NCBI GenBank assembly: GCA_004293675.1
Contig: READ01000015.1
Coordinates: forward strand, 1-64,000
DNA from: Betaproteobacteria bacterium
GTDB taxonomy: Bacteria > Pseudomonadota > Gammaproteobacteria > Burkholderiales > Casimicrobiaceae
Direction of reading: 5' to 3'
Length of the DNA: 64,000 nucleotides
Both the position numbers and the translations under genes were made by a program. Under the pieces are notes generated by a model, which did no database searches, was not told the origin of the DNA, and saw only the letters and a program-made list of their open reading frames with translations. This document shows, piece by piece, positions 50,505 through 60,448 of the stretch (its first letter is position 1; each line of letters begins with the position of its first letter).

Positions 50505-53411
50505 TCACATCTCGCCCACCCGCTCAGCCCGGTGTTGCACTTCGAGGTTGAATCCGCCGTCGTTCGGCAGAGTTTCGGCCAGCAATCGCTTTACCGTTTC
50601 AAGCACGTCGGTCTCGGCGAACGGTTTCATGCGAAACTCATTGACGCCGGCCTCTAGCGCCTGAGCGCGGTACTTCTCACCATTACGAGATGTCACCATA
50701 ACAACTGGGATCGATGCCCATTGGGGCACGTCTCGCATCCGACGCGAAAGCTCTAGGCCGTTGACATTGGGCATTTCAAGATCGGTCAGCACGAGCGAAA
50801 TAGTTGAACGGCGAAGCGCCTCAATCGCATCGGCGCCATCACTCGCACCGATCACCTCGTAGCCACGATCTTCGAGTACTTGCTGTAGCGCTCGGCGCGC
50901 CGAGATCGCGTCATCCACCACCAGTAAACGCCGACGGGTCGCCGCCAATCGTGTGCGCAACGCCAGCGACGCGCTGAGCGACACAGAGGATCGGGCTCGA
51001 CGCTCCAACGCTGCTACATCGAGCAGGAACACTACGCGCCCCATCTCATCGAGCGAGGCCACTGACAAGCCCGAAATTCGACGAATCAGCGGCCCCACAT
51101 CCTGGACCACGAGCTCTCGCACTTCGAGCACCGCATCAACCGCAAGCGCAACGACCACGCCATCGCTGGCACGAACGAGCACGCCCGCCGCAGCCGTGTC
51201 AATGGCAGTCGCGTCGGCAAAACCAAGCCACGCCGCCAACGATTGCAGCGGGTACACAACGCCACCCCACGAAACGGTTCGAGCCTTAGCGTCAATCTGC
51301 GAAGGCGCGAGTGCCGAGATAACCTGCTCTGATGAAATCGCCACGCGCTGCCCGCCGCTTTGCACCATGAGCGCCAGCACAATGCCGCCGCTGATTGGCA
51401 CGCGCAGCGAAAACGTGGTGCCGCGCCCGGTCGTTGAATCAATACTCAGCGTGCCCTTCATGGCGTTGACGCGATCGTTGACGATGTCCATCCCAACGCC
51501 ACGACCCGAAATTTCGGTCACTTCATCCTTGGTGCTGAATCCGCGCTGCAAGATCAACTGCTTGAGCTCAAATTCACTGAGATGGGCATCCGGTGCAACG
51601 ACACCAAAGCGCACGGCGCGTTCACGAATTGCCGCCAAATCGAGCCCGCCGCCGTCATCGCTGCATTCGACGCGAACGTATTGTTCCTCGAGCTTGAAGT
51701 CGAGCGTGATCGTGCCCTCTGCGGGCTTGTCAGAAAAGGTTCGGAGTTCGGTCGGCTCGATGCCGTGATCCACCGCGTTTCGAAGCATATGAAGCAGCGG
51801 TTCGGTCAAGCGGGACAACACGTCGCTATCGACCGTGATGTTTTCTCCGGTAACCACCAATCGAACCTGTTTGCCCATCTCTCGGGCGGTCTGCGCCACA
51901 TTGCGGCGCAGGCGAGATTCGATCGTTTTGACCGCGACTAGGCGGGTTGACAGCAAATCACGATGTTGCTCGCGAAGCGCACGCTGTTCATCACGCATTC
52001 CCGAGATTGCAGTTGATGAAAGCGCGAGCGCTTCTTTGGCCATTTCCGATTGATCGCGCACTGCCTCAGCGACAAAACGCGACAAAATGTGCAACGAATC
52101 GTAGCGATCCAGTTCAAGCGGGTCGAATTGGCCAGAGCTCTCGCGGCGCTCGTTGAGATCAACCACTTGGCGATCCACCGTTGCCTGCAGCTCACGCAAA
52201 CGCGAGCTGAGCAGCCCTTGTCGATTCTGCGCCAAAAGCAATTGCGCCTCGATTGCGCGAAGCTGCTGTGTGAAACGTTGCGCCGCGATAATCGATTGCG
52301 TAGCGCGGCGCAACACTCGATTAAGGTGCGTTGAACCGACCCGAAGGTAGACCTCTTCGGTTGAGGCCGTCGGTGCGACCGATGTTGCTGATGTTGCCGC
52401 TTGACTGGGTTGAACTCGTAGCGCGTAGGTAACGGGTGCCGCGGAAAAATCGTCCGCGGTCACACTGTCCATCGCCTCGGACGCCGCAACGCCTTGCGCG
52501 GACATCGCTGGCACGAATGACATCGCGTCACCGTCGGCAATCGCTTGCGCCCACTGCGTCAGCCGTTCTAATACATCTCGAACGTTGGTCGGCTCGTCCT
52601 CGCCGCCGTTGAGGCAGCCAACCATTTGCTGTAACAAATCGACAGCGCTGAGCGCGTCGGTCACCGCATGACGCGGCGGCTCATCTTGCTCAGTTTGCAG
52701 CTCGACGAACCAATCCAACAAATCTTCAAGACGATGTGAAACGCGAGCGACGGCGGGAAGCCCAATGATGCTTGCTGAACCTTTGAGCGTGTGGGCAATA
52801 CGCTGCGATTCGGCCAGTGCTGTGTCATTAGCCGATTGTGCAGCGAAGGCGGTCAAATTGGCGTAGATCTGATCGAGTTGACGCGGCGCATCAGCGAGCA
52901 TCACATCGAGCAGCGCCTCGTCGGCGTCGTCGCGCTTGAGCACCAAATCCGCGTCGACCACGGGCGCAACGTTGCTCTCTAACTGCGAGGCTTCGGTGAG
53001 CGACGGCCGTTGGCGCAACATTTGCGACAAATCAGCGCGCGCCGGCGCATCGAGGGACACCAGCGAATGGTCAAAGTGCTGCATGATGGCGTCAACACAC
53101 GCGTCGTCGCCCGGCGCCTCGAGGTAGCGCTCAGCCAGCCTCAGCGTGCTCGCAGACCATTGGAGTCGTTGAGCGTAGCTTGACGCATTTTGAACTGAGA
53201 GCACGTTGCGAACCACTGTGACAAGGCGCGCAAAACCCGCCATGCCGACGAGTTCAGCGGCCTCGCCCGAGCGATCCAAAAACTCCTCCACGGCATCAAG
53301 CGGCGAAGCGTCAGCGGGACGGGCGCCCGCCTCGGCTAAGCCTTGAAGCGCGTCGGGAAGTCCAAGCCCGTACTCGTCACGCAGCAACGCAACAAGGTCG
53401 TCGATATTCAT
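50505..53411 (-). CDS. chpA: ChpA-like hybrid chemotaxis histidine kinase
   Basis: A 968-residue CheA-type kinase of Pil/Chp systems. One Hpt domain carries AHTLKGSASIIGL (His near 207). A coiled dimerisation region spans about 365-500. The ATPase has HMLRNAVDHGIEP (about 542) and DDGGGLDL (about 586), then GRGVGMDIVNDRV. A CheW-like domain follows, and a C-terminal receiver (LLVVDDAISARRAL, phosphoacceptor in LVLTDLEMPN near 873). It has only one clear Hpt; PilL/ChpA proteins often have several. It should phosphorylate the two receiver proteins encoded upstream. Confidence 0.9.
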   Translation of the reverse strand: MNIDDLVALLRDEYGLGLPDALQGLAEAGARPADASPLDAVEEFLDRSGEAAELVGMAGFARLVTVVRNVLSVQNASSYAQRLQWSASTLRLAERYLEAPGDDACVDAIMQHFDHSLVSLDAPARADLSQMLRQRPSLTEASQLESNVAPVVDADLVLKRDDADEALLDVMLADAPRQLDQIYANLTAFAAQSANDTALAESQRIAHTLKGSASIIGLPAVARVSHRLEDLLDWFVELQTEQDEPPRHAVTDALSAVDLLQQMVGCLNGGEDEPTNVRDVLERLTQWAQAIADGDAMSFVPAMSAQGVAASEAMDSVTADDFSAAPVTYALRVQPSQAATSATSVAPTASTEEVYLRVGSTHLNRVLRRATQSIIAAQRFTQQLRAIEAQLLLAQNRQGLLSSRLRELQATVDRQVVDLNERRESSGQFDPLELDRYDSLHILSRFVAEAVRDQSEMAKEALALSSTAISGMRDEQRALREQHRDLLSTRLVAVKTIESRLRRNVAQTAREMGKQVRLVVTGENITVDSDVLSRLTEPLLHMLRNAVDHGIEPTELRTFSDKPAEGTITLDFKLEEQYVRVECSDDGGGLDLAAIRERAVRFGVVAPDAHLSEFELKQLILQRGFSTKDEVTEISGRGVGMDIVNDRVNAMKGTLSIDSTTGRGTTFSLRVPISGGIVLALMVQSGGQRVAISSEQVISALAPSQIDAKARTVSWGGVVYPLQSLAAWLGFADATAIDTAAAGVLVRASDGVVVALAVDAVLEVRELVVQDVGPLIRRISGLSVASLDEMGRVVFLLDVAALERRARSSVSLSASLALRTRLAATRRRLLVVDDAISARRALQQVLEDRGYEVIGASDGADAIEALRRSTISLVLTDLEMPNVNGLELSRRMRDVPQWASIPVVMVTSRNGEKYRAQALEAGVNEFRMKPFAETDVLETVKRLLAETLPNDGGFNLEVQHRAERVGEM

Positions 53412-53429
53412 CGCTACCGGCCGCTTGCG

Positions 53430-55940
53430 CTAGTTCGTGCGCTCAGGCAACTTGAACAAGCCAACCGAGGTCGTCAATCGCTCGGCGAACTCCACCAAGG
53501 TTTGAGTCGTTTGTGATTGCTCGGTAATAGCTCGACTGGTCTTGGTTGCCTCTTCGTTCAGATCCGACACGCCACGCTGAAGAATTTTTGCGAGCTGGTT
53601 CTGGCTTTGCGAAAAGAGCGCAATTTGGCGCACCAGTTCGACCAAATCCTGCGTGGCTCCCTGCGTTTGTTCCATCTGAACGCCGGCCTGTTGTGCCAAT
53701 TCAGATTGCTTCACAACGTCGGAAATCAGTCGGTTCACGGTGAACACCGTTTCGCTCGTTTCGCCCTGAATATTGTTCACCAGCTGCGAAATTTGAGCGG
53801 TTGCTTGACGCGAGCTGTCCGAGAGCCGTTGCACCTCTTCGGCAACCACGGCGAAGCCGCGACCCGCCTCGCCGGCTGTCGCGGCTTGCATGGACGCGTT
53901 GAGCGCCAATACGTGGGTTCGCTCCGAAATGGCGTTGACCAGTCCGACAGCCGTTGAAATCTCTTGCGAGCGTTCGCCGAGCCGTTTGAATCGTTTTTCC
54001 ATTTCGGAAATCGATTCGCGCAATTCGTTCATGCCCTTGACTGTTCCGTTCACCGCCGTCAACGCTTGCTTGGTCGAAGCCGTTGTGGATTCGGCGGCGG
54101 TGTTTGAACGCGCCGAGAGCGCCGCTACGCGGGTCAGCTGTTGTGTCGTTTGCTCAAGTGCCTTGGACATCGCGGCGAGCGAGCGCTGCTCCTCTTCGGA
54201 CGTCTCGACCACCATCAGCGATTGAGCACGCACCGATTGTGACGCTTGACGCACCTGCTCAGCGATGTCTCGCACCTCGGAGAGCGTTTGCCCCGTCTCA
54301 ACGGCTAGCTGATTAATAGATGACGACACGGTGCCCACCACGTCTTCGGTCACCGGCGCGCGGGCGGTCAAATCGCGATTGGACATTTGAAAAACGGTCT
54401 GCAGCAACGAGATCACCGAGTTGTTGAGGCCTTCGTTTTCAAGGCGCGCCTTTTCAAGTCCCGCAATTCGGTCATCGAGAAGCGTGTCGAAGGATCGACC
54501 CAAGTCCCCGATCTCATCCTTTTCAACGAGCTTGGAGCGTGCTGATAAGTCGCCCTTGGCGACCGACAACACCGTATCGGAAAGCTTGTTGATCGGCTCG
54601 AGGAAGCGACGCAAGAACCAAGCAACCAGAGCGCCAGCAAGCACAACCACAGCCAAACCGACCAACAGCGCACGCAACAGCGATGCTTGGTTGAGTGCGC
54701 CAATGGGCAAATTTGCTTCCGCTTTGTCAATTTTGGAAACAACAATCCAATTCAGGCCGTAGGCCTTGAGCGGTCCATAGGCTCCATACGACGGCACGCC
54801 CCGGTAGTCAATGAAATCAGCAAAACCATCTTGGCCCGAGAGTGCCGGGCGCGTTGCCTCTGAGTCAACCGTAACCAGGCCGATCGAGGTGTTTTTCTTT
54901 AGTAGTGCGGCACGCTCGGCCGGTGGCAGCTTTTCGCCCATCAGCTGAACAAACGCGTCTTTATTCTCGATCACGTAGCGCGCGTTCGAGCGCATTTTTT
55001 TGTCGCCACCCACCAAAAAGGCGTCGCCCGTATCGCCCAGACCGATGGCCTTCCAAGCCTTATTGGAGTTCATCTCCTCGGTCAACGCATCAATCGGGAA
55101 CTGCATCAGCAGCACGCCAATTTGGCGCTCACCTTCGAACAGAGGGACGCCGGCAAATGCGGCTTGATCGTCGTACAAAGGCAAGTAAGGCGCGAAGTCG
55201 GAGAGATATGTTGTGTCGCGCTTTCCACTCGATTTGACCTTGAAATAGGCCTCTGCGAGCTTGGATTTAGCGGCGATGCCGGTATTAAGTGACGTTGCGA
55301 AATCGAGCTCTTTAAACACGGTATAGATGAGCGTATCTGTATCCGTATCTACAAAAAAGATGTCGTAAAAGCCTTGTAATTTTTGGGTACGTTCGAGTGC
55401 AGGGTGATACTGCGCGTGAGCTCTCCCGTAGGGAAAGTCAACCGCTGGAGTGACGAGCTTTTCCTTTTGGCCAAGGGGGTTGCTGTTGGCGACGATGAAT
55501 TCGTTTTGCAACAGCACGCCATTGGCATCGCGCGAGGCGAGCGCGGACGAGACATCTGGGAAGGCCTGCGCGTTGCGCCGCGTGTATTCAGCGGTGACCT
55601 GGGCTTTGACGTAGTTGTTCATCTCAGCGGTCGCAGATGCTACGTCCACTTTGGCCAGGTCTTTGGCCGCCGAGTAGAAGGTTGCCTTGAATTGCTTATA
55701 CGCATCCACCGTTGATCGCTGCGCCGCCAGCGTTTGCAGCGCTTTAATGCGGTCATCAATTTCCTTGCTAAGCGCTTGGCGCTTGGTGTCACGAATTGCA
55801 CTCAATTGCAGCTGTGTTTGCGTGCTCACCGTTTCGGTGGCGAGCGACGTGGCACCCGTCCAAAGAAAAAGTGCCGTCAACGCGACGGGAATGATGGTGA
55901 GCGCACCGGCGCCCAGCAGCATCTTTTGCCGAATATTCAT
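53430..55940 (-). CDS. pilJ: PilJ-like methyl-accepting chemoreceptor
   Basis: An 836-residue receptor. A membrane helix lies near 13-32, then a large periplasmic sensor (about 35-425) containing a double-Cache-like region ([32 protein letters not shown]). A second helix ([20 protein letters not shown]) is followed by HAMP. The cytoplasmic coiled coil has the hairpin signature [20 protein letters not shown] (about 678) and [13 protein letters not shown]. It is larger than Pseudomonas PilJ, and its sensor differs, pointing to a small-molecule ligand. It is encoded between pilI- and chpA-like genes. Confidence 0.9.
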   Translation of the reverse strand: MNIRQKMLLGAGALTIIPVALTALFLWTGATSLATETVSTQTQLQLSAIRDTKRQALSKEIDDRIKALQTLAAQRSTVDAYKQFKATFYSAAKDLAKVDVASATAEMNNYVKAQVTAEYTRRNAQAFPDVSSALASRDANGVLLQNEFIVANSNPLGQKEKLVTPAVDFPYGRAHAQYHPALERTQKLQGFYDIFFVDTDTDTLIYTVFKELDFATSLNTGIAAKSKLAEAYFKVKSSGKRDTTYLSDFAPYLPLYDDQAAFAGVPLFEGERQIGVLLMQFPIDALTEEMNSNKAWKAIGLGDTGDAFLVGGDKKMRSNARYVIENKDAFVQLMGEKLPPAERAALLKKNTSIGLVTVDSEATRPALSGQDGFADFIDYRGVPSYGAYGPLKAYGLNWIVVSKIDKAEANLPIGALNQASLLRALLVGLAVVVLAGALVAWFLRRFLEPINKLSDTVLSVAKGDLSARSKLVEKDEIGDLGRSFDTLLDDRIAGLEKARLENEGLNNSVISLLQTVFQMSNRDLTARAPVTEDVVGTVSSSINQLAVETGQTLSEVRDIAEQVRQASQSVRAQSLMVVETSEEEQRSLAAMSKALEQTTQQLTRVAALSARSNTAAESTTASTKQALTAVNGTVKGMNELRESISEMEKRFKRLGERSQEISTAVGLVNAISERTHVLALNASMQAATAGEAGRGFAVVAEEVQRLSDSSRQATAQISQLVNNIQGETSETVFTVNRLISDVVKQSELAQQAGVQMEQTQGATQDLVELVRQIALFSQSQNQLAKILQRGVSDLNEEATKTSRAITEQSQTTQTLVEFAERLTTSVGLFKLPERTN

Positions 55941-56022
55941 GATCTATCCCTCCTCAACTTCATTTCTTGGAATAATGTGCTCGCCTTAGTTTTGCCGAGC
56001 ATAACTGTCAATACCTAGGCCG

Positions 56023-56553
56023 CTACAGCGTGGAGAGCTCGGACGCGAGCCGATCGGCAAGCTTTGCCATATCAAGCACGTAAAACACCTCGTCACGCGA
56101 CGATCGAAGACCGTGTGAAATAAACGGAGCCAACGCACCAGACACGGTAGCCGCGTCGACAGCCGTGCTGTTCTCGCCCGTGTCCCTGAGCTGCTGCGGT
56201 GCGCCATCAAACAAAATAGCCAGCAGTGGGTTCTGCAAATCGCCGTCTTCGCTACCGCCAACGAGCAAATTCAAATCGCGACGCGACACACTGCGAACGT
56301 GGGTCGGATCCTTGAGCAGCGCGATATCGATGATGGGGTGAATTTGCCCATCAATTGCCGCAGCACCCGAGAGCCAAACGGGTGCCTTGGGAACGGGTAG
56401 CTCATCGAAGCGATCAACGATAGATCGAGCCCATCGGTAACTCACGGCAATTCGAAGGCTTCCGCAATGAATTCCCTGAAACAACGCATCGAAGCTCGCG
56501 GCGTTGGCAATGTCGACCGATTGAGCCGCTAATTGAGTAGAGAGTTCAGCCAC
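56023..56553 (-). CDS. pilI: CheW-like adaptor (PilI type)
   Basis: A 176-residue CheW-fold adaptor linking receptor and kinase. Segments GSLRIAVSYRWARSIVDR, AAIDGQIHPIIDIALL and NLLVGGSEDGDLQNPLLAIL fit the beta-barrel pattern of PilI. It lies six bases after the pilH-like gene and before the receptor gene. Confidence 0.82.
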   Translation of the reverse strand: MAELSTQLAAQSVDIANAASFDALFQGIHCGSLRIAVSYRWARSIVDRFDELPVPKAPVWLSGAAAIDGQIHPIIDIALLKDPTHVRSVSRRDLNLLVGGSEDGDLQNPLLAILFDGAPQQLRDTGENSTAVDAATVSGALAPFISHGLRSSRDEVFYVLDMAKLADRLASELSTL

Positions 56554-56559
56554 TGAAAA

Positions 56560-56907
56560 TCAAGTCTGCGCGAGCACCTGCTCATCGGTGTAGGGCTTGG
56601 TGATGTAGCCCTTGGCACCCAACATTTGCGCGAAAACACGATCAGCCTTTTGATCTTTTGCGGTCACAAAAACCACTGGGATGCCTTTGGTGATGGGGTT
56701 TTGCATGAGCTGCCGTGTGGCCGAAAACCCGTCGAGGCCGGGCATGTTCACATCCATCAAAATCAAGTCGGGCGGATCGACTTGTGCTTGCGCGACACCC
56801 GCTGCGCCGTGGGGAGCCACTTGAACAATCCAACCCGCATCGGAAAAAATTCGGCGCAAATTTTGCGCGTCTACGGGCGCGTCATCGACAATCAGAACTT
56901 TTTTCAT
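56560..56907 (-). CDS. pilH: Single-domain response regulator (PilH type)
   Basis: A 115-residue receiver domain with nothing attached. Acidic pocket VLIVDDAPVDAQNL, phosphoacceptor Asp in LILMDVNMPGLDG, Thr in VVFVTAKDQ and Lys in YITKPYTDEQV. In Pil/Chp systems PilH-type proteins act as output or phosphate sink for the kinase. It lies 93 bp after the larger regulator gene and 6 bp before pilI. Confidence 0.88.
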   Translation of the reverse strand: MKKVLIVDDAPVDAQNLRRIFSDAGWIVQVAPHGAAGVAQAQVDPPDLILMDVNMPGLDGFSATRQLMQNPITKGIPVVFVTAKDQKADRVFAQMLGAKGYITKPYTDEQVLAQT

Positions 56908-57000
56908 AAGACAACTCTTTTGCTTCGAACGCTGTTTTTCAGCAGATTCACACTTTCACCAGTAGTTTTAAGGCTTTTGCAATCAAACGCACTCAACCAG

Positions 57001-58179
57001 CTAGCGGATGGCACTGGATATATCGAGGCGCGCCAAGAACTCCACTCGGGCCGCCTCTTCGTCAGCGGCCTGCTGACGATCGGAGTGCGCCAGCAGCACA
57101 CTACTGCTGGCGCCCGGCAGGTCGCGCCCCTGGCTTTGCTGGGTACGCGTCTCGATTTGTCCTGAAAGCTCCGGGTCGTGCTTGAGCAGAATTCTCAGCA
57201 TCTTGGTTTCGTCGAGCGGTTTGGTCAAGTAAGCATCGCAACCGGCAAAGGTGCCGCGAACTTTGTCGACGGTGCCGCCCCGGCTGGTGAGCATGACGAC
57301 GACGGGGCTGTGACCATTTTGGAACTTGCGCTTTTTGATGGCTTTACAGGTCTGATAGCCATCGAGCCCGTCCATCATCACATCAAGAAAGACAAACGAA
57401 TATTGGTTTTCGCTGACTTGAACGAGCGCTTCCTCGCCGCTTTTTGCCAGATCCACATTGAAGCCGAAGGCACTCAAACGGTTGCGGATGAATTTCAGAG
57501 CAACCTCGCTGTCGTCGACGACCAGAACGCTGGCGCCCGCTTTGGATTTAAGCGGGGCCGGTGCCGTAGCGATCGGGGCGGCAGGTGAGGACGCTGGCGC
57601 GGCCAGCGGTGAGAGCCGCGTAGGCTGACGCTCGATGGTCTGCCCGGATGCGCCAAGGTTGGTCGCGGTAGACGCGTCATCGAACGCCCCGAACGTCGGC
57701 TCAGTGTTTTGGCGAGTGTCGGTCTGGGGCGCTGACGTGGAGGTGATTGCGGGTGCGGTCGCACTGGGTAGCAAGTCAGCGGCGCTGCTCAAGCTGTCCG
57801 CCGGTGCTGGGCTGGGTGTCACAACCTGTGCTTTAACAGTGGCGGCCAGCTCGGCCACAGCAAAGGCGGCAAACGTACGATCAACCAGACTCAGCACCAT
57901 GCTCAGATTGATCGGTCGCGGCACCACGGTCAAGCCGGTGCCATGATCTGAAAAGCCGATGATGATCGCGGTTTGATTGGGGCGCAGTCGTTCAACCAAG
58001 CGAGTTACCAACGACGCATTACCGCCATCAACAACGACCAATCGAGCTTGATCGCCAGTACGCACGGCACGGTACTGACGCGCACGTCGCCCTGAAACTA
58101 GTCGAAAAAAAGTCTCGAACGTGGCATATTCAAACGTTGAAAAGCCCACCAACGCGATAGCGTCGAAATCTGTCTGCAC
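57001..58179 (-). CDS. Two-module response regulator (PilG position)
   Basis: A 392-residue protein. Residues 1-115 form a receiver-like domain (FDAIALVGFSTFEYATFETF, RLVVVDGGNASLVTRLVERL, TVVPRPINLSMVLSLV) in which the usual acidic pocket and phosphoacceptor are not evident. A low-complexity Ala/Pro/Ser/Thr linker of about 95 residues follows. Then a complete receiver has VLVVDDSEVALKFI and phosphoacceptor Asp in FVFLDVMMDGLDG (about 265), with YLTKPLDETKM. It is the first gene of the chemosensory operon, in the place of pilG. The fused pseudo-receiver is unusual. Confidence 0.82.
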   Translation of the reverse strand: MQTDFDAIALVGFSTFEYATFETFFRLVSGRRARQYRAVRTGDQARLVVVDGGNASLVTRLVERLRPNQTAIIIGFSDHGTGLTVVPRPINLSMVLSLVDRTFAAFAVAELAATVKAQVVTPSPAPADSLSSAADLLPSATAPAITSTSAPQTDTRQNTEPTFGAFDDASTATNLGASGQTIERQPTRLSPLAAPASSPAAPIATAPAPLKSKAGASVLVVDDSEVALKFIRNRLSAFGFNVDLAKSGEEALVQVSENQYSFVFLDVMMDGLDGYQTCKAIKKRKFQNGHSPVVVMLTSRGGTVDKVRGTFAGCDAYLTKPLDETKMLRILLKHDPELSGQIETRTQQSQGRDLPGASSSVLLAHSDRQQAADEEAARVEFLARLDISSAIR

Positions 58180-58195
58180 CGTCCCTGTCCTTCCG

Positions 58196-58220
58196 TGTAA
58201 CTTAACTACTGCGTGTTACA
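58196..58220. promoter_or_regulatory. Dyad upstream of the chemosensory operon
   Basis: TGTAAC (58196-58201) and GTTACA (58215-58220) form an inverted pair with a 13 bp spacer, 17 bp upstream of the first operon gene. It could be an operator. The rest of the 351 bp gap to the acyltransferase fusion holds no gene I can support. Confidence 0.35.
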
Positions 58221-58530
58221 TCCCCACAGATGCTCATCATCGAAGACTTCGCTCCCGATGCCAAACGCGCTTGCACTGCGACTCTTTAATAATGAGAGAC
58301 TTCAAAGCAATACTTCACGCTCAACGGTAACATGAAATTGGCAAACAAGGTCGCCAATGAGCAAAGAAATGAAATCGATTTCAATTGGGCCGTGGCGTAG
58401 TCGCAGCACGGCACATCAACTTGCGATTGTGCGCGGAAAACACGTGTTGCGGTGCGAAAATTCGTCAGCAGCGCACAATTTAAGATTATTCTGCGCTCGA
58501 CGTTGACCCGACCAAAATCCGAAAGGTGCG

Positions 58531-60276
58531 CTAGGTCGGCTGTTTCGCAAAATACAAACTCACCTCGCTCCATGCGTGCCAGGCACCCGGCCTGGTGTCA
58601 ATGCAGTGTTCGAGCGAATCCACGGCACATTTCAGCGCCGATCCTTCGCCAACGATGGGCAGCGCCGCGACGCGAAGCTCCGGAACTAAATTCGATCGAT
58701 TCCACTGCCCGACAAACACAAACATCGGCACCTGGGCTCGCGCTGCGAGCTCCAGCAAACTGGGCGGAAAGTAGGCATCGCGGCCCAAAAATTTGACCCG
58801 CTCAACCCGATCCACCAGCGGCGGTGGCAAATCAATGAGCCCGATCACACTGGTGCCCTGTCTCCATGCTCGCAGCACTTGTCGCGCAGCGCCGCCATCG
58901 TCGGTGGCGATCAGCGGGGCATTGCACACCGCCTCAACGCGACGCATCCGAAATGAGCCCAGCGCGTAACTGAGCCATGCCAGCAAACCACCGGCGGCCG
59001 AGCCACGCCGCATGACGATCGACACCCGGGCACTCCGCTCGCGCAGCCAATGCGTCATCCACCAGCCGCCGCCGTAGTGAAAGGTCAGAAAAAGCGCTGG
59101 TGTTTGCAATGTGTCAGGTGCGTCCACCCGAACATTGCGAGCAAACCAATGCCGGGAACGCGTCAGCGAAATCCACAAATCCGCATGATCGGTCAAGCGC
59201 GTAAAGCGTAAATCCCGTTCGGCGGCTTCAACATCAACGTCGGGTAAGTAGCTTGGCAGCACCGCCCGCAAGCCCGCGCTTTCGAAACGATAAATGTGCG
59301 GTGATCGCTCAACCCAGTCCACCAATCGACGACGCAGCGGCATCGGTGAAAGTGCAAAGCAAAGCGGTAACAGCAGCGAATCGCGCAAGCGCTCCCACAC
59401 CGTAACGCGATCCGCTGGCACGCCCTGGGCTGAAACCAACGCCGTACCGACCAACACGAGCAACATACCCAGCACCATGTTCACTGTGACGGGTTCATTC
59501 AAAAATAACCAGCCCCAAAACGCCGCGAACGCTGGAAACAAAAAAGCCACGCTCGATGCGCGCTGCGGACCAATCGTTTGAATCAAATTGAAAAACAACA
59601 CGTAGGCCGCAGCGGTGCATCCAAGCGCCAAGGCCGCCACGGCGCTCCAAGCGCCCACCGACGGTACGGTGGCAGGTGCCGCCCACAACGCTGGCAGCGC
59701 AAGCCAGATCGTGGCGCCCCACACCATGCCGGTCGCGCCAACGATGCCCGGTACATCCGATAAAAACCGCTTGATGAGAAAGCTCGCGGTGGCATACATC
59801 GCCGCCGCCGCTAAGCAAGCCACCATGCCCGCAATCACCATCGGCGTGACACGCACTGGCTGAAGACCCACAAGCGCCACCACGCCGATGAACGCCAAGG
59901 CGATGCCTACCCACTTTGAAAAACCAAGCGACTGCTTAAACCAAAGCCACGCGATCAGCGCGCTCCAAATGGGCGTGGTCGAATTGGCAATGGCGCTGTA
60001 GCCCGAGGGAATGTAGAGCGCGGCGAAGCAGTAGGCGATGAAGGGGATAGCCGTGTTAACGCCGCCCACCGCTAAATACTGCTTCCAATGCGATCGAAAA
60101 TGCATCGGATAGCGAAACACAGCAACCAGCGCAAGCATCACTACGCAAGCGATCACCACCCGCGCGCCGGCCAACGCCAACGCGCCGAATTCCGGCGCTG
60201 CGATGCGCATGAACATAAACGCCGCGCCCCACACCGCGCCGAGCACCATCAATTTGAGAAACGAAGACGCGCTCAT
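58531..60276 (-). CDS. Fusion: EamA transporter + LpxL-like acyltransferase
   Basis: A 581-residue protein in one uninterrupted frame. Residues 1-285 are a full ten-helix EamA transporter (LMVLGAVWGAAFMFMRIA; second repeat from AAAMYATASFLIKRFLS). From about 300 on it resembles the lauroyl/myristoyl acyltransferase fold of LpxL (LRDSLLLPLCFALSPMPLRR, RLTDHADLWISLTRSRHWFA). The usual HxxxxD/E motif appears as FHYGGGWW (about 395) without the Asp/Glu, so catalysis is uncertain. Further acyltransferase-like blocks are VSIVMRRGSAAGG and SVIGLIDLPPP. A transporter tied to an acyltransferase could move and modify an acyl-carrying substrate; that is inference. Confidence 0.82.
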   Translation of the reverse strand: MSASSFLKLMVLGAVWGAAFMFMRIAAPEFGALALAGARVVIACVVMLALVAVFRYPMHFRSHWKQYLAVGGVNTAIPFIAYCFAALYIPSGYSAIANSTTPIWSALIAWLWFKQSLGFSKWVGIALAFIGVVALVGLQPVRVTPMVIAGMVACLAAAAMYATASFLIKRFLSDVPGIVGATGMVWGATIWLALPALWAAPATVPSVGAWSAVAALALGCTAAAYVLFFNLIQTIGPQRASSVAFLFPAFAAFWGWLFLNEPVTVNMVLGMLLVLVGTALVSAQGVPADRVTVWERLRDSLLLPLCFALSPMPLRRRLVDWVERSPHIYRFESAGLRAVLPSYLPDVDVEAAERDLRFTRLTDHADLWISLTRSRHWFARNVRVDAPDTLQTPALFLTFHYGGGWWMTHWLRERSARVSIVMRRGSAAGGLLAWLSYALGSFRMRRVEAVCNAPLIATDDGGAARQVLRAWRQGTSVIGLIDLPPPLVDRVERVKFLGRDAYFPPSLLELAARAQVPMFVFVGQWNRSNLVPELRVAALPIVGEGSALKCAVDSLEHCIDTRPGAWHAWSEVSLYFAKQPT

Positions 60277-60400
60277 TGCAAACTTACGAGGCAGATGCCC
60301 AGCGGGTGAGCACGTTTTCTGGCTTCTCTATTATACGCCTGATGAAACCAGGGGTACGTGTCAATTTTTACGTTTATCAAAATAGGAATATAACAATGAA

Positions 60401-60423
60401 AACGCCCCATTTCACGGGGCGTT
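60401..60423 (-). terminator. Terminator of the YHS lipoprotein gene
   Basis: On the - strand AACGCCCC-GTGAAA-TGGGGCGTT is followed by TTCATTG. The stem is 8 bp or more, 26 bp after the gene end. The short U-run makes it moderate in strength; it is symmetric. Confidence 0.75.
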
Positions 60424-60448
60424 GCCATGGTAAGTTGGGATTGGGTCG

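Noticed and set aside
50247-50510. Intact IS30 element
   Set aside because: Only about 30 transposase residues match, with no terminal inverted repeats and no DDE domain.
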